From Paramacrobiotus metropolitanus (taxonomy: Eukaryota; Tardigrada; Eutardigrada; Parachela; Macrobiotidae), in the NCBI RefSeq assembly GCF_019649055.1, contig NW_026570291.1, forward strand, positions 310,001 to 374,000: DNA of 64,000 nt, read 5' to 3'. Below, piece after piece: positions 1 through 11,256 of the stretch (positions are counted from its first letter, which is position 1; each line of letters starts with the position of its first letter). The notes beneath the pieces are model-generated. The model was given only the letters and a program-made list of their open reading frames with translations. It made no database searches and was not told where the DNA came from. The translations under genes were made by a program, and so were the position numbers.

Positions 1-985
1 GACTGATAGCAAAGACGATATCCGACAAATGTTCTTTGGCCTCTGGCTAGCAGCATCCCTGGACGGATGTACCAGGAGCAGTATACAGTAGTATTTCAAC
101 AAGAGGTGTCGGCGCACTGGTACGACTTTAACTGTGGTGCAGTACTTAATACACGGTGACGGTGAAGACTTAGTATTAATTCAAACTATGGGCGAACTTT
201 GGTGAAGTACGAGTAGCAAGCGGAGTTCTTATGGTTAGTAGAAGCAAAGCGCAGCATTAATGTCCGGACTACGCACTAGTTACGCGATGCTACAGTATTG
301 ACTGAGTAAGTACTGTAATTAAGTACAGTATTTTTATTACGCTTTACTGGTTAGTGGTACTGCACAGATTTTCGACACGGACGCTGTACATCCGGAAGTT
401 GCCCGTGCACCAAAACGATCATTCTTGTACTGTATCCCGTAATAACTAGTATTAATAAATCATGGCGAGCGCTCACTGGTCAGTGCACGAGGGTACAGTA
501 CTTATGTACGTACATACAAAACTACATAATTAAATACGGCAAGGTGTGTAAGGGACAAACCTGTTGATGCAACTCAATGTTAAAAAATTCAGTAAGTACT
601 TTTTTTTCGTCACACCTCGTTAATATTAAAATTTCCCGAAAGACAAGAAATACAATGGCCGAAACGGCCATCAAGTTGTAAACGTATGGCAGTGATTTAC
701 GGAAGATCCACAAGGCAACAAACTTTTCCCAGTCAGAAAGTCAAAGTAAGATTTTACGCTGATTCTGAATCAGCGATTTGTTTTTTGAGATTAAAAAAAA
801 CATCTGAGTCGAGTAAAGTAATAGAAGTGTGGCAATAATCGGCATAAATACATATAGAGGCCACTCAGGCCAGGCAAGCAGTGCGTTCGCGACAGTCTGC
901 CTGCGCCCTGCTGATTCACTCACTCCGACTGCTGCTACAAATTATATAAGGCTCACTTATATTCATAATTTGACTTATACAGAAA

Positions 986-1612
986 TCATAACTTCTTATC
1001 AAATCGATAACGACCATGGGACGTTTGAAGTGTCCGGAAGCAGATGACGGAATGGATGGCGCAGATATACGAGTATATCGGCGCAGGGCGGCTTTCTTTT
1101 GCGGGCTGTTCAGGTGCTTCATCCAGGTCATGGCTGGCGCTGTCGGCCGGTTTGTCGATCCTGGCTTGTTCAGCCGCGAGTGTGCAGTTCCCTTTACCGG
1201 CACGAGTTTTATATGTGCTGGCCACAAAGGACATCGACTGGCTCCAGGCCCAGCTCGTCAGGATGATAACACCATCCCCGGTTCTGCCCTTCCGGATAAG
1301 CGTGCGATGGTATGATGTATCCAACAAGAAGCTCCCATTTCTTACATTTTTCGACATTCTTCGCCGGCTTTGCGTCTTTGGCAAATGCGTTGACATAGTC
1401 AACAACTTCCTCAATTTCAACAGTTTCAGATCTGCCCGTTTGTTGAGACCACTTCCCTTCTCCCACAAAATTTTTCGGTGGTGCACTCCATCAATTAACG
1501 TTCGAATTTCTGTGTCGCTTAAGGTCCCAATTTCGACTTCCGTTGAGGTCTCGGCTGCGGTTGTGGTCTCGTCAGGTTGTGCGGTCAACTCAACCTTTTT
1601 AGCTCGCGACAT
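986..1612 (-). pseudogene. Myb/SANT- or MADF-like domain ORF, apparently frameshifted
   Basis: The minus strand opens with an ATG and an acidic Thr/Glu-rich leader, followed by a segment reading TLSDTEIRTLIDGVHHRKIL with a following Trp. This looks like the first helix of Myb/SANT-like or MADF DNA-binding domains. Downstream, the domain-like sequence (EIEEVVDYVNAFAK, then VEKCKKWELLVGY) lies in a different frame, at about 1209-1466. The switch falls near 1465-1475, so a one-base indel or a short unseen intron is likely. The first frame also stays open to 986, but its sequence there has no recognisable character. Such domains occur in host regulators and in the accessory proteins of Harbinger-type transposons; I cannot choose between them. 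No partner transposase is visible nearby. Confidence 0.35.
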
Positions 1613-1652
1613 GATTGTTCCAGAAAAGGGTTTGAATATTTTTAGTACTTAA

Positions 1653-2872
1653 TTAAATTATTGAATGTGAAGTGGCTGTCAAATGGGAAATTATACGTAC
1701 GAATGTAATTTAGTAGTCAGTGTGCCTTTTACAAAAGGGATTGTACCATTATAAGAGGACTGGAGTAATAATTAATCGGTACATTACATACTTCAAGAAT
1801 AAAAACGTGTGTCTACAAGATGTACATATGTACAGAGTATGTATACATAACGTGCAACAGTTCGGCGTTATCATGGCCAACCAATCGATCAAAAGTACCA
1901 CTGGACATCCGAAAATGTTTGCAATGCCGCTGTGGCTCGTACTAGCGCATTTCACTCACAAGTGTATAAAATTCTCCCGTTTTTTTACGATTGCGGCTGG
2001 TATATCGCATTCGCATGTAGCACGACCGCTCAACAAAATTAATAACTTGCTGGAATTACTTTGTCGTAATGACCCCAGAAGTAAGCACAAAGCCACAAGA
2101 GCTGACCTTTTGCGCTTACTCATAAAACACGGGCGCTTTTTTATCGGAGGCATTTTATAATGCTGTACCGATAAATCACTAAATTAATGCTTGAAGCCAA
2201 AAGTAAATTTGTGAAGCGCAGCGTACATGTTGCAGGGTTGATCGTTTCATTATGTGACAATATGCAATGTACAGACAGTATCTGACTATCTGTACATGAT
2301 TCACATGTAAGCAAACATATAGATATAAGCGTCCAGACAACAGAAAGGCTCAGTTTTATGCTGACCATTCTTGTCAAAAGGGCGTCACTAATTTTGCCAG
2401 AATACGGACAACTGTAAGGAGTACACATTTCGAACACCACGACGGGACGGTCAGTGTGACTCTTGTGAGTGACAGCGTCGTCGGAATTCTGTGACCACGG
2501 AAACTCCGTCGACGCCGGGCCCTCGGAAAACTTTTCTTCGTCTCAGAAAAAGGTTGACTATAGGGCCGTCTTGAGCCATTAAAAAAGTCGAACCACCGAA
2601 CCATCAAATTAAGAGTATGTAGTACTATGTACCTCTATTTCTCTAAACTAACAGTCACAACAGTTGGAGTGTGCTCTATCTGGCGGTGAATAGATCATTG
2701 TAAATGCTACTGAACCTATGATGCTGGTAACAAGGGATGAATTTTCCATGACTTTAAATGCAAAACACTTGAAATTTATTTTAATGCTTACGTGTTTTAT
2801 TGTTAGATACTACCGCTATCGATTAAACAAATCAAAACTGAAGCATCACACAGCATCAACAGACAGCGGAAA
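1653..2872. other. Intergenic, no gene seen
   Basis: Only short ORFs without recognisable content on either strand. Composition is AT-rich with scattered short repeats. Nothing is supported here. Confidence 0.5.
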
Positions 2873-2915
2873 CAGGCGCCCGAATCACTGAGAATCACAG
2901 TGATTCGGGCGCCTG
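2873..2915. repeat. Perfect 18-bp inverted repeat, 7-base loop
   Basis: The arms at 2873-2890 and 2898-2915 are perfect reverse complements (CAGGCGCCCGAATCACTG and its complement). The hairpin sits directly at the edge of the retroelement fragment on the minus strand. No clear target-site duplication flanks it. Confidence 0.85.
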
Positions 2916-3305
2916 GGAACGGCCGAGGCTGGTGCCGTTCCCAGGATGGATGCAGCGTTTCCACACTGGACTTCGATGCTGAACCTCTGGCGCAGATACT
3001 CAGTTGCATGTATCTCGCCTGTTTCCTGCCATATCATCTTGCCCAATTCACTGATCAGCCGAGAGGCTTACGGTCCGAGTGGTCCTACTGTTCCACGCCC
3101 ACTGCACGGAACAGGTAGTCCTCGGTGATGTTCTGGTATTTCGCGGTTTTCTTCCGTTCGGCCTGTGCCGCTGCTGCGCCAGCTTGGGTGGATGTTGCTG
3201 CGATATGAGAGGGGGCCATCGTGCACACACAAGTCACATCCCATGTTAACATTTTACCTCGTTCCCATGGTACTAAGGTGACACCGTCAGGGCGCATGCC
3301 GTTGG
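2900..3305 (-). mobile_element. Retroelement fragment: reverse-transcriptase C-terminal region
   Basis: The minus strand encodes MRPDGVTLVPWERGK, then LTWDVTC and a run of Ala-rich and Lys-rich sequence ending KYQNITEDYLFRAVGVEQ. After a frameshift near 3085, it continues in another frame as a stretch with LGKMIWQETGEI, YLRQRFSIEVQCGNAASILGT. The RPDG...W-D-x-T...LxQRxS...GNA pattern is the tail that follows reverse-transcriptase domains in many invertebrate retroelement proteins. The spacing of D and D/E residues suggests a PD-(D/E)XK-type nuclease fold (inference). The copy is frameshifted, lacks the catalytic reverse-transcriptase core, and is dead. It begins abruptly beside the tyrosine-recombinase fragment. 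Confidence 0.6.
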
Positions 3306-3618
3306 TTCGGCTACCGACCCGCTATTCTTCTACCGAACCGCTAACACCATAAAACCGCTAAAAGCTGCAGTTTTCAACCAATCATTAAAAACAATAATGG
3401 AACACAACGGCTATGAACCACTTAACTGGTCGACACATTCTCTACGACGGGGAGGAACCACGTTTGCTTCCGCATCTGGACTTGGCGAAGACTTCATCAT
3501 AGCGCAAGGCAACTGGCGGAGCGACTGTTTCCAGGAATACGTATCTCGCACCGAGGACCTACGACGAGGATTTTGCGAAGCCATGCAATCAGCTGTGGGC
3601 TCGACAAAGTATAGCTAG
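3299..3618 (+). mobile_element. Tyrosine-recombinase fragment (DIRS- or Crypton-like)
   Basis: The plus-strand frame is open from about 3299 and reads DPLFFYRT, then STHSLRRGGTTFASASGL, then GNWRSDCFQEYVSRT. HxLRRGG is the conserved His-x-x-Arg box of tyrosine recombinases, and the later G-[DN]-W-x-S-D...Y block carries the catalytic tyrosine. This is the C-terminal catalytic half only; the N-terminal core-binding part is missing upstream, where sequence switches to the opposite-strand fragment. DIRS retroelements and Cryptons both use such enzymes. The missing 5' part prevents a finer assignment. Confidence 0.7.
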
Positions 3619-3619
3619 C

Positions 3620-5791
3620 GTTTGGGGGTTTGGAGGATGACCTTTGGCCTGTTTGTCTGTTTGTATTGACCATGATGTGCTGTGCACCCGGCATCCGTGG
3701 ATGCCAGTATGGTTATGCAATAAACACTTTGGAATGGTTAACATTAAGTTTTGAGTCGATATTGCTTGCAGGATCTTTACATTCGCGAACGGTAAAAGCC
3801 GAAATAGGAGTAACCTTAACCAGATGGCTGTGCCGTGTGCTATGTGTGGTATCAGTTCTAGTATAATACAAAACACCTTACGGTTAGCTTACGTAGTCGT
3901 ACTTATTTATTGATTTCAGTGGCTGATTCTTCACATAAGTCAGCGCCGTTGTTCTGGTGACGGACTGCGACGTATTGTCTGTATTTCCATGTTGTATGTG
4001 TGCTACCAATCCAAATAGAAGAAGAATACAACGGAGTTTTGTGCGCTACCGGACATTTACATTAACATGCACAGGAAAGCGTAAGATGTCACGGAAGCTA
4101 AAAAAGAGAAAATGACCGAAGCAATAAACAACCGCTCAGACCTTTTGTTTGGACATCGGCGCCTTTCCTATTCAGATTTGGATTGACAACAAAGTACTCG
4201 TACAAACCAGATTGCCTCCGAACCAATGCTTCGCTATGCTTTCAGAAAGTAAGAAATGCGTTTTACTGTACTGCGGAGTGCGGAGACTTTCTTTCACGTA
4301 ATCTTATTACTCTTCGGTTTAAAAACCCGGCACACCGAGCACATGTGGAATAACTCTCTGTCGAAAGGAGTCGAAAGCTCTGGGGCTTTACATAAGTATT
4401 TTATTTTGTTGTAAATGTAGTGTAGTGGCTACGCGCCATATTAGCTCGTAGCACCCCGCATGGTTTGGTTGTGTTGACCTGTAGAGGATGCATTCATGTG
4501 GTACTACGAGTATTTCCTTATTATCATTATTAGTTTTTAATTTCTATCCGGCCCGAAGGCACGATGAAGACCTGTGCCAAGATGTGACAAAAAGTTTTAT
4601 GTATTCAAAAACTAACAACAAAGGATAACCTTTGCAACGCCATTTTTATCATCGATGGCAGTAGGGACTGTGCGAGGTTGTACGTATTACGGAAAGTTAA
4701 TTCGCGCATTTTGGTTGTGTATCTGTAGTACTCGAATTTCTTTGTTACAAAAGCGTAGTAAGTAATTAAATGGATTATAATAATTATAGTAATTAAAGTA
4801 AGTAATTAAATGAGTAATCACTGCTGAGCGCTGCATAGTAGTAACTCTTGTCACGACTTGAGGTGGCGGCATAATACGGCCAAGCTGATACGGCATAAAA
4901 CAAATCTCGTACATATTCACTATGAACAGCCACAGAGGGCGCAAACAACCAACTAAATACCAATGACATGAAAATTCGGGCATAGTGCTACGGCAGTTGC
5001 TATGCTGGACACACAGGTCACAGAGGTCAGAACACTGCACTATGCCACATAACTGTTCCCCTGATTCGGGCGCAAGCTTTCCCCAGATGTAATAACCTAA
5101 TGCAGTAAGGCTATCTATACGCTTTAATAAACGCTATACGCTTTTACGCTATAGGCTATCAATACGCTTTATGTATTGCCGTAACGTCACACTCCAGGCG
5201 GGTGACGGCATCAAGTACAGGGAGTGCTGGCCTCAGCAGTTAAATTCCCCTTACATATGTACGAGTACCCTTTATATACTATATTATACTGTCTTTGTAA
5301 AAGCACAGTCAGCATAAAAGGAGTAAACTGGAAACGATCAATGTTATTGTTATACCTTATAGAAATTCTTTTGACCTCTCTCGTTGGCTGTCTCCCTGCT
5401 TGTACTGTACCGGCTTGTACTGTACAAACTACAGTACAAACTGACAGGACACGATTGCGGACTGCCGTGGTCCACTTTCATCAACCTCTGTGTAATGTAT
5501 GCCCAGTGCAGTGCTGCCACATTTTCTCCAGCAATATTCTTGAATGATTGCACTACAGTCTGGAACACACAGCTTGTGGTCTGTACGCTGCTCAGTCTTT
5601 AGTGCATGCAGAATCAGATGCGAGGAATGGCATCAGAGTTTGGCAAGTTTTGGCCGTTTGGCTTTCTTTGTAATTGCTGCTGTTGGTTTTGTTGAATGTT
5701 TACATATTTTGCTCTTTGATGTGATATTAGTCTATGAATCCTAACGTAGTTTCATGGTAGTATTGCATCATTATTTCTAAACCGAACCGGC
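3620..5791. other. Intergenic, repeat-rich, no gene seen
   Basis: No convincing coding region. There are local direct repeats: GTAAGTAATTAAATG twice near 4738-4812, and several copies of a TATACGCTTT-type unit at about 5110-5175. Short ORFs show no domain. Confidence 0.5.
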
Positions 5792-6736
5792 ATGGGTTCC
5801 AGCATGCATATGTTAAAGAACATGTCTTTTTTAAGAAGATCCAACCGCAAGCAAATGGATCTAGGAAATACAGTTTTGGTTAATCATGGCGACAACGTGT
5901 GGGGTTTAGCCTTTATTCAGGGTATGGACGGCGATACAGTCCTGATTGATTTCATGTGCAGTCAAACTCAGCCGTTGTGGATTAATGCGCACCATGTATG
6001 GGAACATCACCACTACCCGTATTGGGACAATTTTCGTGGTCTTTATGCGGATGTGCTTGCGAAACTGCCCCATTCGGAATCTGTACATGTCGCTGTGCGA
6101 GCCCACGATGACGAATTGTACATTTTCCGTCCCGGCAAATTGTTAAGTGACTGTTGCCTTAACACCACCGCAATGTGTTACGTGTCGCTGAATGGGAGCG
6201 GTGGAGAGACGGCTGATCGACGCCAAATTGTTCATTTGTGGCAAATTGTGCAGCACCTACCGACTGCTGAACAGCCATCACTGTGGGGCAGACTAAACAA
6301 AATTCCATTTTTCAAGTTCAGTATTCAGTCGAAGATAATGAACGCCGTCTTGATAGAAAGTGAAAATGAGATGCTGAAATTTGTGGAGCTGTTGTTTTAC
6401 GGAGCAGGATACACAATACCGACATATAAATGGCAACGTTTCTTCGCTAACGTTGATAGTGCACAGATGACGTTCCTCTTTTTGGGAAATGATTGCTGGA
6501 TAAGCAGGACAAAGCCCAGGCGCAGCTTCGTTTTAAATGACGAATCCGCAAATGATATGTCTGCAGCTGCTGAAAGGCTACTCCAGTGTTATAATTATCC
6601 GGAAAGTGCCCGGGATGCCGCTCTTAATAGATATTTACTGGGTATGACTACGTACGGTTACCAAAGCGTTGGATACCAAAGCGTTGGTACCGATACCAAA
6701 GCGTTGATACCAAAGCAAGGAAAAGTTACTCAGTAA
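5792..6736 (+). CDS. Unknown intronless protein, tardigrade-type family (314 aa)
   Basis: A genuine ATG opens a 314-codon frame with balanced, protein-like composition. Near the N-terminus it reads DLGNTVLVNHGDNVWGLAFI, then GDTVLIDF and PLWINAHHVW: alternating strands with conserved-looking Trp residues, like a small beta-barrel module that binds a modified or charged ligand (inference). No signal peptide or membrane segment is seen. I do not recognise a named domain. From memory, the pattern resembles a large group of uncharacterised proteins in Hypsibius. The end is odd: the last 20 or so codons come from a short tandem repeat (YQSVGYQSVG), so the natural C-terminus was probably lost. A fragment at 11.3-11.9 kb may be the missing second half. 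Confidence 0.55.
   Translation: MGSSMHMLKNMSFLRRSNRKQMDLGNTVLVNHGDNVWGLAFIQGMDGDTVLIDFMCSQTQPLWINAHHVWEHHHYPYWDNFRGLYADVLAKLPHSESVHVAVRAHDDELYIFRPGKLLSDCCLNTTAMCYVSLNGSGGETADRRQIVHLWQIVQHLPTAEQPSLWGRLNKIPFFKFSIQSKIMNAVLIESENEMLKFVELLFYGAGYTIPTYKWQRFFANVDSAQMTFLFLGNDCWISRTKPRRSFVLNDESANDMSAAAERLLQCYNYPESARDAALNRYLLGMTTYGYQSVGYQSVGTDTKALIPKQGKVTQ
6658..6719. repeat. Short tandem repeat (TACCAAAGCGTTG unit)
   Basis: Four imperfect copies of a TACCAAAGCGTTG-type unit occur in a row. They lie inside the 3' end of the preceding ORF and create its unusual YQSVG tail. Confidence 0.8.
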
Positions 6737-6961
6737 ACAGTGGCCTTATATTAAGTATTCAGTAACCAGTAACGTCTTGGACATGAAGTAACAGTAACAG
6801 TAAGGTTTTTCGAATAACAGTGGAAAGTAAGTAAAAAAGTAAATGAAAGTTCGGATAGTCAATATTGCTACTGTTACTATGATTTTTATTTGAATTTCTT
6901 GCGAGTTTATCATTAATTTGTTCATCACCTTTCGCGCTCCGCGCGAAATTCGCTTTCTAAC

Positions 6962-7022
6962 ACTGAGTTCCAGACAGAGCGCAATTAATGTTTATACTGA
7001 GTTCCAGACAGAGCGCAATTAA
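6962..7022. repeat. Two-copy direct repeat, 35-bp period
   Basis: The 26-base segment beginning CTGAGTTCCAGACAGAGCGC occurs at 6962-6987 and again at 6997-7022 without change. A GC-rich palindromic motif, CGCGCTCCGCGCG, lies just upstream at about 6935-6950, and its complement recurs at about 17845 inside the hAT-type element. Confidence 0.85.
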
Positions 7023-8219
7023 CAAACTACACCTAATCTAACATGGACTTCCGATGTACGAGTACGTATCTGTACGGTTACTGGCTTACGACACTATAGC
7101 GAAGTCACTTCGTATCAGTTTAAATATTCGTACGGAAACTGCTTATAAATTTTAATACAAAAGGCGGCCATGCACCCAGCAAGTAAGGGGTCCAAAAAAC
7201 TTCGTAACCCATCACTGGAATCTAGTTGGAATCCATAAAAAAGTGGAAAAAGGAGAAACTAACTTAGTCGCAAAAAACGATTAAACCTACTACCGGGCTG
7301 GTTTATTTACTGGGATGCTTAAATCACTAGAGTAGTATAGATTTGAATATCGGAATGGAATACAGTTTCAGAATTTCCTATTGCAGAATTCGGGCAGACT
7401 GGCGTTCCAGTATACCAGTATGGTATCTACTGGCACAAGGGAGGACCTCTACATCTAAGAAAACTAAATTATGTTTTGTGTCAATGCCGCTTTACATCGA
7501 TAGAATGCGGAAAGGTCACCTGTCCTTACAAAAACCCATGTGACCATTCCCGGGATTATCCGGACCTATTCTGTTCTACTTGCCCCAGTAGGTGCAACAC
7601 TTTATGTTTTCCCATCTCCATATAATAATCGCTCAAATTAACGGAAATTTAATCTTTGTTATTTAGGGTAGTCCGTCAGACCGATATAACAAAGTTGTTT
7701 GAACCGAACTTGCAGGGCTATGTACTGTATGTATCATTCGATAGCGCGAATATGTAGATTATCTCGATTTTCCAAGTTTTCAAAAAGTTTTCAAAAACGA
7801 AGAGAGATTTGCAAACTTTAACATGAGCAGTTTATGGTAAAAAGTGAGAAAAACTGCTGCAAAACAGACGTCCACACTACTACAGTATTTCAAACGCAAT
7901 AATTGGAAAGTCAGAATAAGGTTTCCGGCGCTTTCCGCCAGTTCGAAGGTCTACTCGTATGTAATTGTACGGTTCGGCAGCACTGTGGTTGTAGCTTTCT
8001 CGAAGAAGCCAGTTTTCAAGAAGATAGTACGCACGTATACAGATTTGAGAGAGAAAGGCTTACAAAGTCTATGGAATAGCAATCTTTGGTACAGAATGCA
8101 GCCTGAAAAATAGAAATACAGCCATAGTGCGGACTGCACTGTGGATTGCAGTCCATTGTTTGGCCCTCAACTGCATAAGTTAAAAATCGAACTCGGTAGC
8201 CAAGTCTACAGTCTGCACT
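7023..8219. other. Intergenic, no gene seen
   Basis: Short ORFs only; none shows a domain, signal peptide or convincing splice pattern. Confidence 0.45.
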
Positions 8220-8226
8220 CTGCACA

Positions 8227-8283
8227 CATTGCCGCTCTGCAGTAGTATAGGCCAGTAGCATAGACTACTGTAGAGCGGCAATG
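8227..8283. mobile_element. 57-bp inverted-repeat element with 7-bp target duplication
   Basis: The outer arms CATTGCCGCTCTGCAGTAGT and ACTACTGTAGAGCGGCAATG pair with one mismatch across a 17-base loop. Directly outside both ends is the same 7-mer, CTGCACA (8220-8226 and 8284-8290), as expected of a target-site duplication. It has the same terminal CATTGCCG as the element at 57,087-57,184, which also has a 7-bp duplication. It has no coding capacity. Confidence 0.75.
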
Positions 8284-8681
8284 CTGCACAGCGGCAGAAA
8301 TGATGGGCCGATGAGTATGCTGGCCGAAATGAATGGACACGGAGGAGGCATTACAACACCAAAATCCGTAAAAGACCAGTAAAATTTATAGTGTGAAAAA
8401 TGCGCCTACATAGGAGGGCCAGCAATGCCAGTCTGTGTTACTGTTTAAATTTTGAATCATTTTAAATAGTCTATATATCCGCAACCGCATTATCATTTGG
8501 ATTGGCTATTGCCGAATAAAATCAAAAACCAATAAGCCCTGCAATAAGTATGAGTATCTTTATCAGTGAGTACGTTAATATGTAATACGTGTAAGTCCTG
8601 TATATACTTTTAATCGGCAACAGCCAGTGCACAGAACAATACGCCAGCGCATATTTACATTAAATAAAATGATGAAATTTA

Positions 8682-8747
8682 AAACGTAGTGCATATGAAG
8701 CCGCGTATTTGAAGTATATAATACGCGGCATTATATGCACTACGTTT
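8682..8747. repeat. Imperfect 27-bp inverted repeat
   Basis: The arms at 8682-8708 and 8721-8747 begin AAACGTAGTGCATAT and end ATATGCACTACGTTT, with a few mismatches and a 12-base loop. The hairpin is directly downstream of the retroelement fragment on the minus strand. Confidence 0.75.
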
Positions 8748-9650
8748 AAACATTAAAAAAACACCCAAAATCGTTAGAATCATTCGCGATCTTAGGACGT
8801 GAACTCATTGTACCCAAAACGGCTGCTGCATTTCTTCTAACTACCGCTAGGCTTAGTCGCTGTCTCAAAAAGGCGGTAGATCGAGGTTCCCCGGTGGCTT
8901 CACGAATCTTCCGGCCGACGAATCGGATGAACTCAGCGAAGGATATACCAAATGTCCCAAATGTTTCGACTGCCAGGGGATAAAAGAGATATCCCAAACC
9001 TTCGATTTAATCGTACTTCCGGCGCTTAATGTCTTCCGCTAGCTGTGCTACACTTCCGGCTTTCATTGAACTAGCGTGTACGTGAGACACGGCCACAGTG
9101 TCCCAACATGTTGCGTCCCATACAACTGCTTTTCCGTCGCGTACGGGAATTAGGGTCATACCGTCCGGCCGCTGATTATTTTTGCCAGAAAGACCAAGCG
9201 GCTCGGCTTGACAAGGATAACCCGCAATCTCCAGCGCTCGTTTCGTTTCGTTGTTGAGCTCGACATGGCGTGACCATCTGCCTTTACTTCTCGAGCAGGA
9301 CAAGCCGTGGAGGCCATTCACTTCTACGCGGCTTTCGTAGTTCACGCAGTTATGTTCTTCGACCGCAGGGAGTCCAGATCGGAGAGAAACTCCAATCCTA
9401 ATCTCCTCATCCCGCAGGAATGTACGCAAATTAATTTGGGGCTGGAAGAGCATTTAACCATGCGCCACAGTCCCGGTGAAGGACAGCCAGCAGCACCGCT
9501 TTCTCGGTTTCGGTCACGGCTGACGACTTCAGGGATGACACGGCACGGTTGATCATCGGTCGATCCCAAGCCCACTGAAATTTTTTACTTTCTTCTGCTG
9601 GAATATCGATCGCATTCAGGCCATTTCTGCCCACTGTTCTGCTACATGAT
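8746..9650 (-). mobile_element. Retroelement fragment: reverse-transcriptase C-terminal region, degraded
   Basis: The minus strand carries three overlapping frames that together look like one protein. First, at 9431-9634, come NAIDIPAEESKKFQWAWDRP and WLNALPAPN. Next, at 9007-9453, come LRTFLRDEEIRIGVSLRSGL, a Cys/His segment (EEHNCVN, HGLSCSRSKGRWSRHVELN), and RPDGMTLIPVRDGKAVVWDA with a following T-C. After a stop near 9007, 8746-8997 gives PLAVETFGTFGISFAEFIRF, GRKIREATGE, FLRQRLSLAVVRRNAAAVLG. The order matches the tail of invertebrate retroelement reverse transcriptases. At least two frameshifts or stops and the lack of the reverse-transcriptase core show a dead copy. It is the best-preserved of three relatives in the window. 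Confidence 0.6.
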
Positions 9651-11215
9651 CCAGAAGCGTTACCGAGGCAGGATGGTAGATTGCCGAAACCAACGAAACC
9701 ACTGAGTGCGCGGAAGCCAAAAAGGTTGGAAAACTAGCGACTTAGTGGTACGCAGTCCCAATCCCCCGTCTCTGATCGGTAGTGTCATCTGGTTCCACTG
9801 CGAGTCCGTAGCGCGAACGTAAAGGATCGACTGCATGCCGGCACGTATAAAATATATTAGTCCTGTATAAATATTAATATATACACTACCATATTACAAA
9901 ATATGAGACTTGGAGGGGGAAAATGTGCCCCGGTCAGTACATGTGGGCCACATGTTGTGCTAATACTTTTCAGTCCTGTATAAAATATTAATAAGATTAA
10001 TATCCTTATGTATAGACGTTATTCTGTGACGTTAACACATATACAGACAGACCACGTATAGACGTTTTTCTGTAGTACGTAAGTCATAAATACAGATACA
10101 TAAAGTATAGATATTTTGTAATAAGTTTTCTCGTTTACGAAATGGCTGTGCGCTCCGACAATCGGGCAAATTGGCTATGCAGCCTATGCGCCCAGTCAGG
10201 GTGCGAAGTGATATGGCTGTGCGCCCTATAAACTTAACTGTGCGAATGACAAGAACTTGTTGGTTCTAGCTAAAGGCCGGAATTTATTGCGTTGCAAATG
10301 TACAAAGATAACTATTACTGAAATTGCTAAAATGGTACACTGTTAATTTCTTCGAAATCATCTTTTAGCGGACAGTTTAAAGAGACTCGTAGAGTAGCTG
10401 CTTGCTCAGCCGAAAGCGTTATTCGGTTTGGTGGTTTCGCATGTAAATCGTCCACGTTTTTTTGACGGTTTTGAGATTATTTTAGTTCGATTATCTCTTT
10501 GAGCCATTGTCAGAATTACATTTCTTCTTTGTACTTCGATGTTTCTTAATTTTTTTTCAGCATGATAATAAAGCCAAAGGCGCACAAGTACTCGTTCATG
10601 GCTCAGGTATTTGAAGCACTCGCTTGCTTCGGAACCATGGTAGCATGATAGCATCACGATAGGTCAGCCAGGTTTAAAATCCCATGCTAGACTGTCAACC
10701 TAGCCGGTAATGGGCTACCTGCTGTGATTGCAATTAAATTAAATTAATAGTAACGCCTAATAGCAAATGGTTGCGCCCTGATTGCATTGCACTGACCTTT
10801 TATTTACAGATACAGTTAAGTAACAAGATGTATGTTATTATTATGTTTGGGTTATTACCGCGAGTTTCTGCTTCAAATTAAATATATCAGCTTAACCGTC
10901 GCCGGTTTATACATTGCAGTTTACGTATAGCGCGTTTTAAAATTATAATTACGTTCTATATATTTCTGTTTGCTACAGAATTTGGAGAGTTCATCACAGG
11001 AGTGTTCGAATTCGCCATCTTGTCAGATATTTTACTGTATCTAGACGTCCATTCCCAAGCGAAGGCCAAACGGTAACCCTATAGAAGTTGCTAATAATCT
11101 AATTTCGAAAAATTCAAATTCGGAACTTTTATTAGTGTAAACTGTAAACCCACGCAGGCGTATTATTATGTGCAATGGCAGGTGCCGATTAAAGAATTAA
11201 TTTCGAGATAAATAA
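9651..11215. other. Intergenic; dispersed-repeat copy at the 3' side
   Basis: No gene is supported. The stretch includes a minus-strand ORF at 10406-10657 without recognisable content, and the dispersed repeat at about 10648-10745. Confidence 0.45.
10648..10745 (+). repeat. Dispersed repeat, possibly SINE-like (copy 1)
   Basis: The segment with GCCAGGTTTAAAATCCCATG and ending near CTGATTGCAATTAAATTAAA-like sequence matches the reverse complement of about 16842-16935. Both contain a GGTTTAAAATCCC-type core that resembles a tRNA B box (GGTTCRANNCC), and both end in a TTAAATTAAATT tail. This suggests a tRNA-derived SINE, but no clear A box is seen. Confidence 0.45.
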
Positions 11216-11256
11216 TTTCGGAAAATCAGCCAAAAATATATCTACCATTTATCCAG

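Noticed and set aside
1044-1652. 202-codon plus-strand ORF
   Set aside because: It overlaps the minus-strand Myb/SANT-like frame, whose N-terminus has a recognisable domain. The plus-strand product has no recognisable feature.
10640-10720. tRNA-like segment with a B-box-like motif
   Set aside because: No matching A box or cloverleaf could be drawn; treated as a possible SINE fragment instead.
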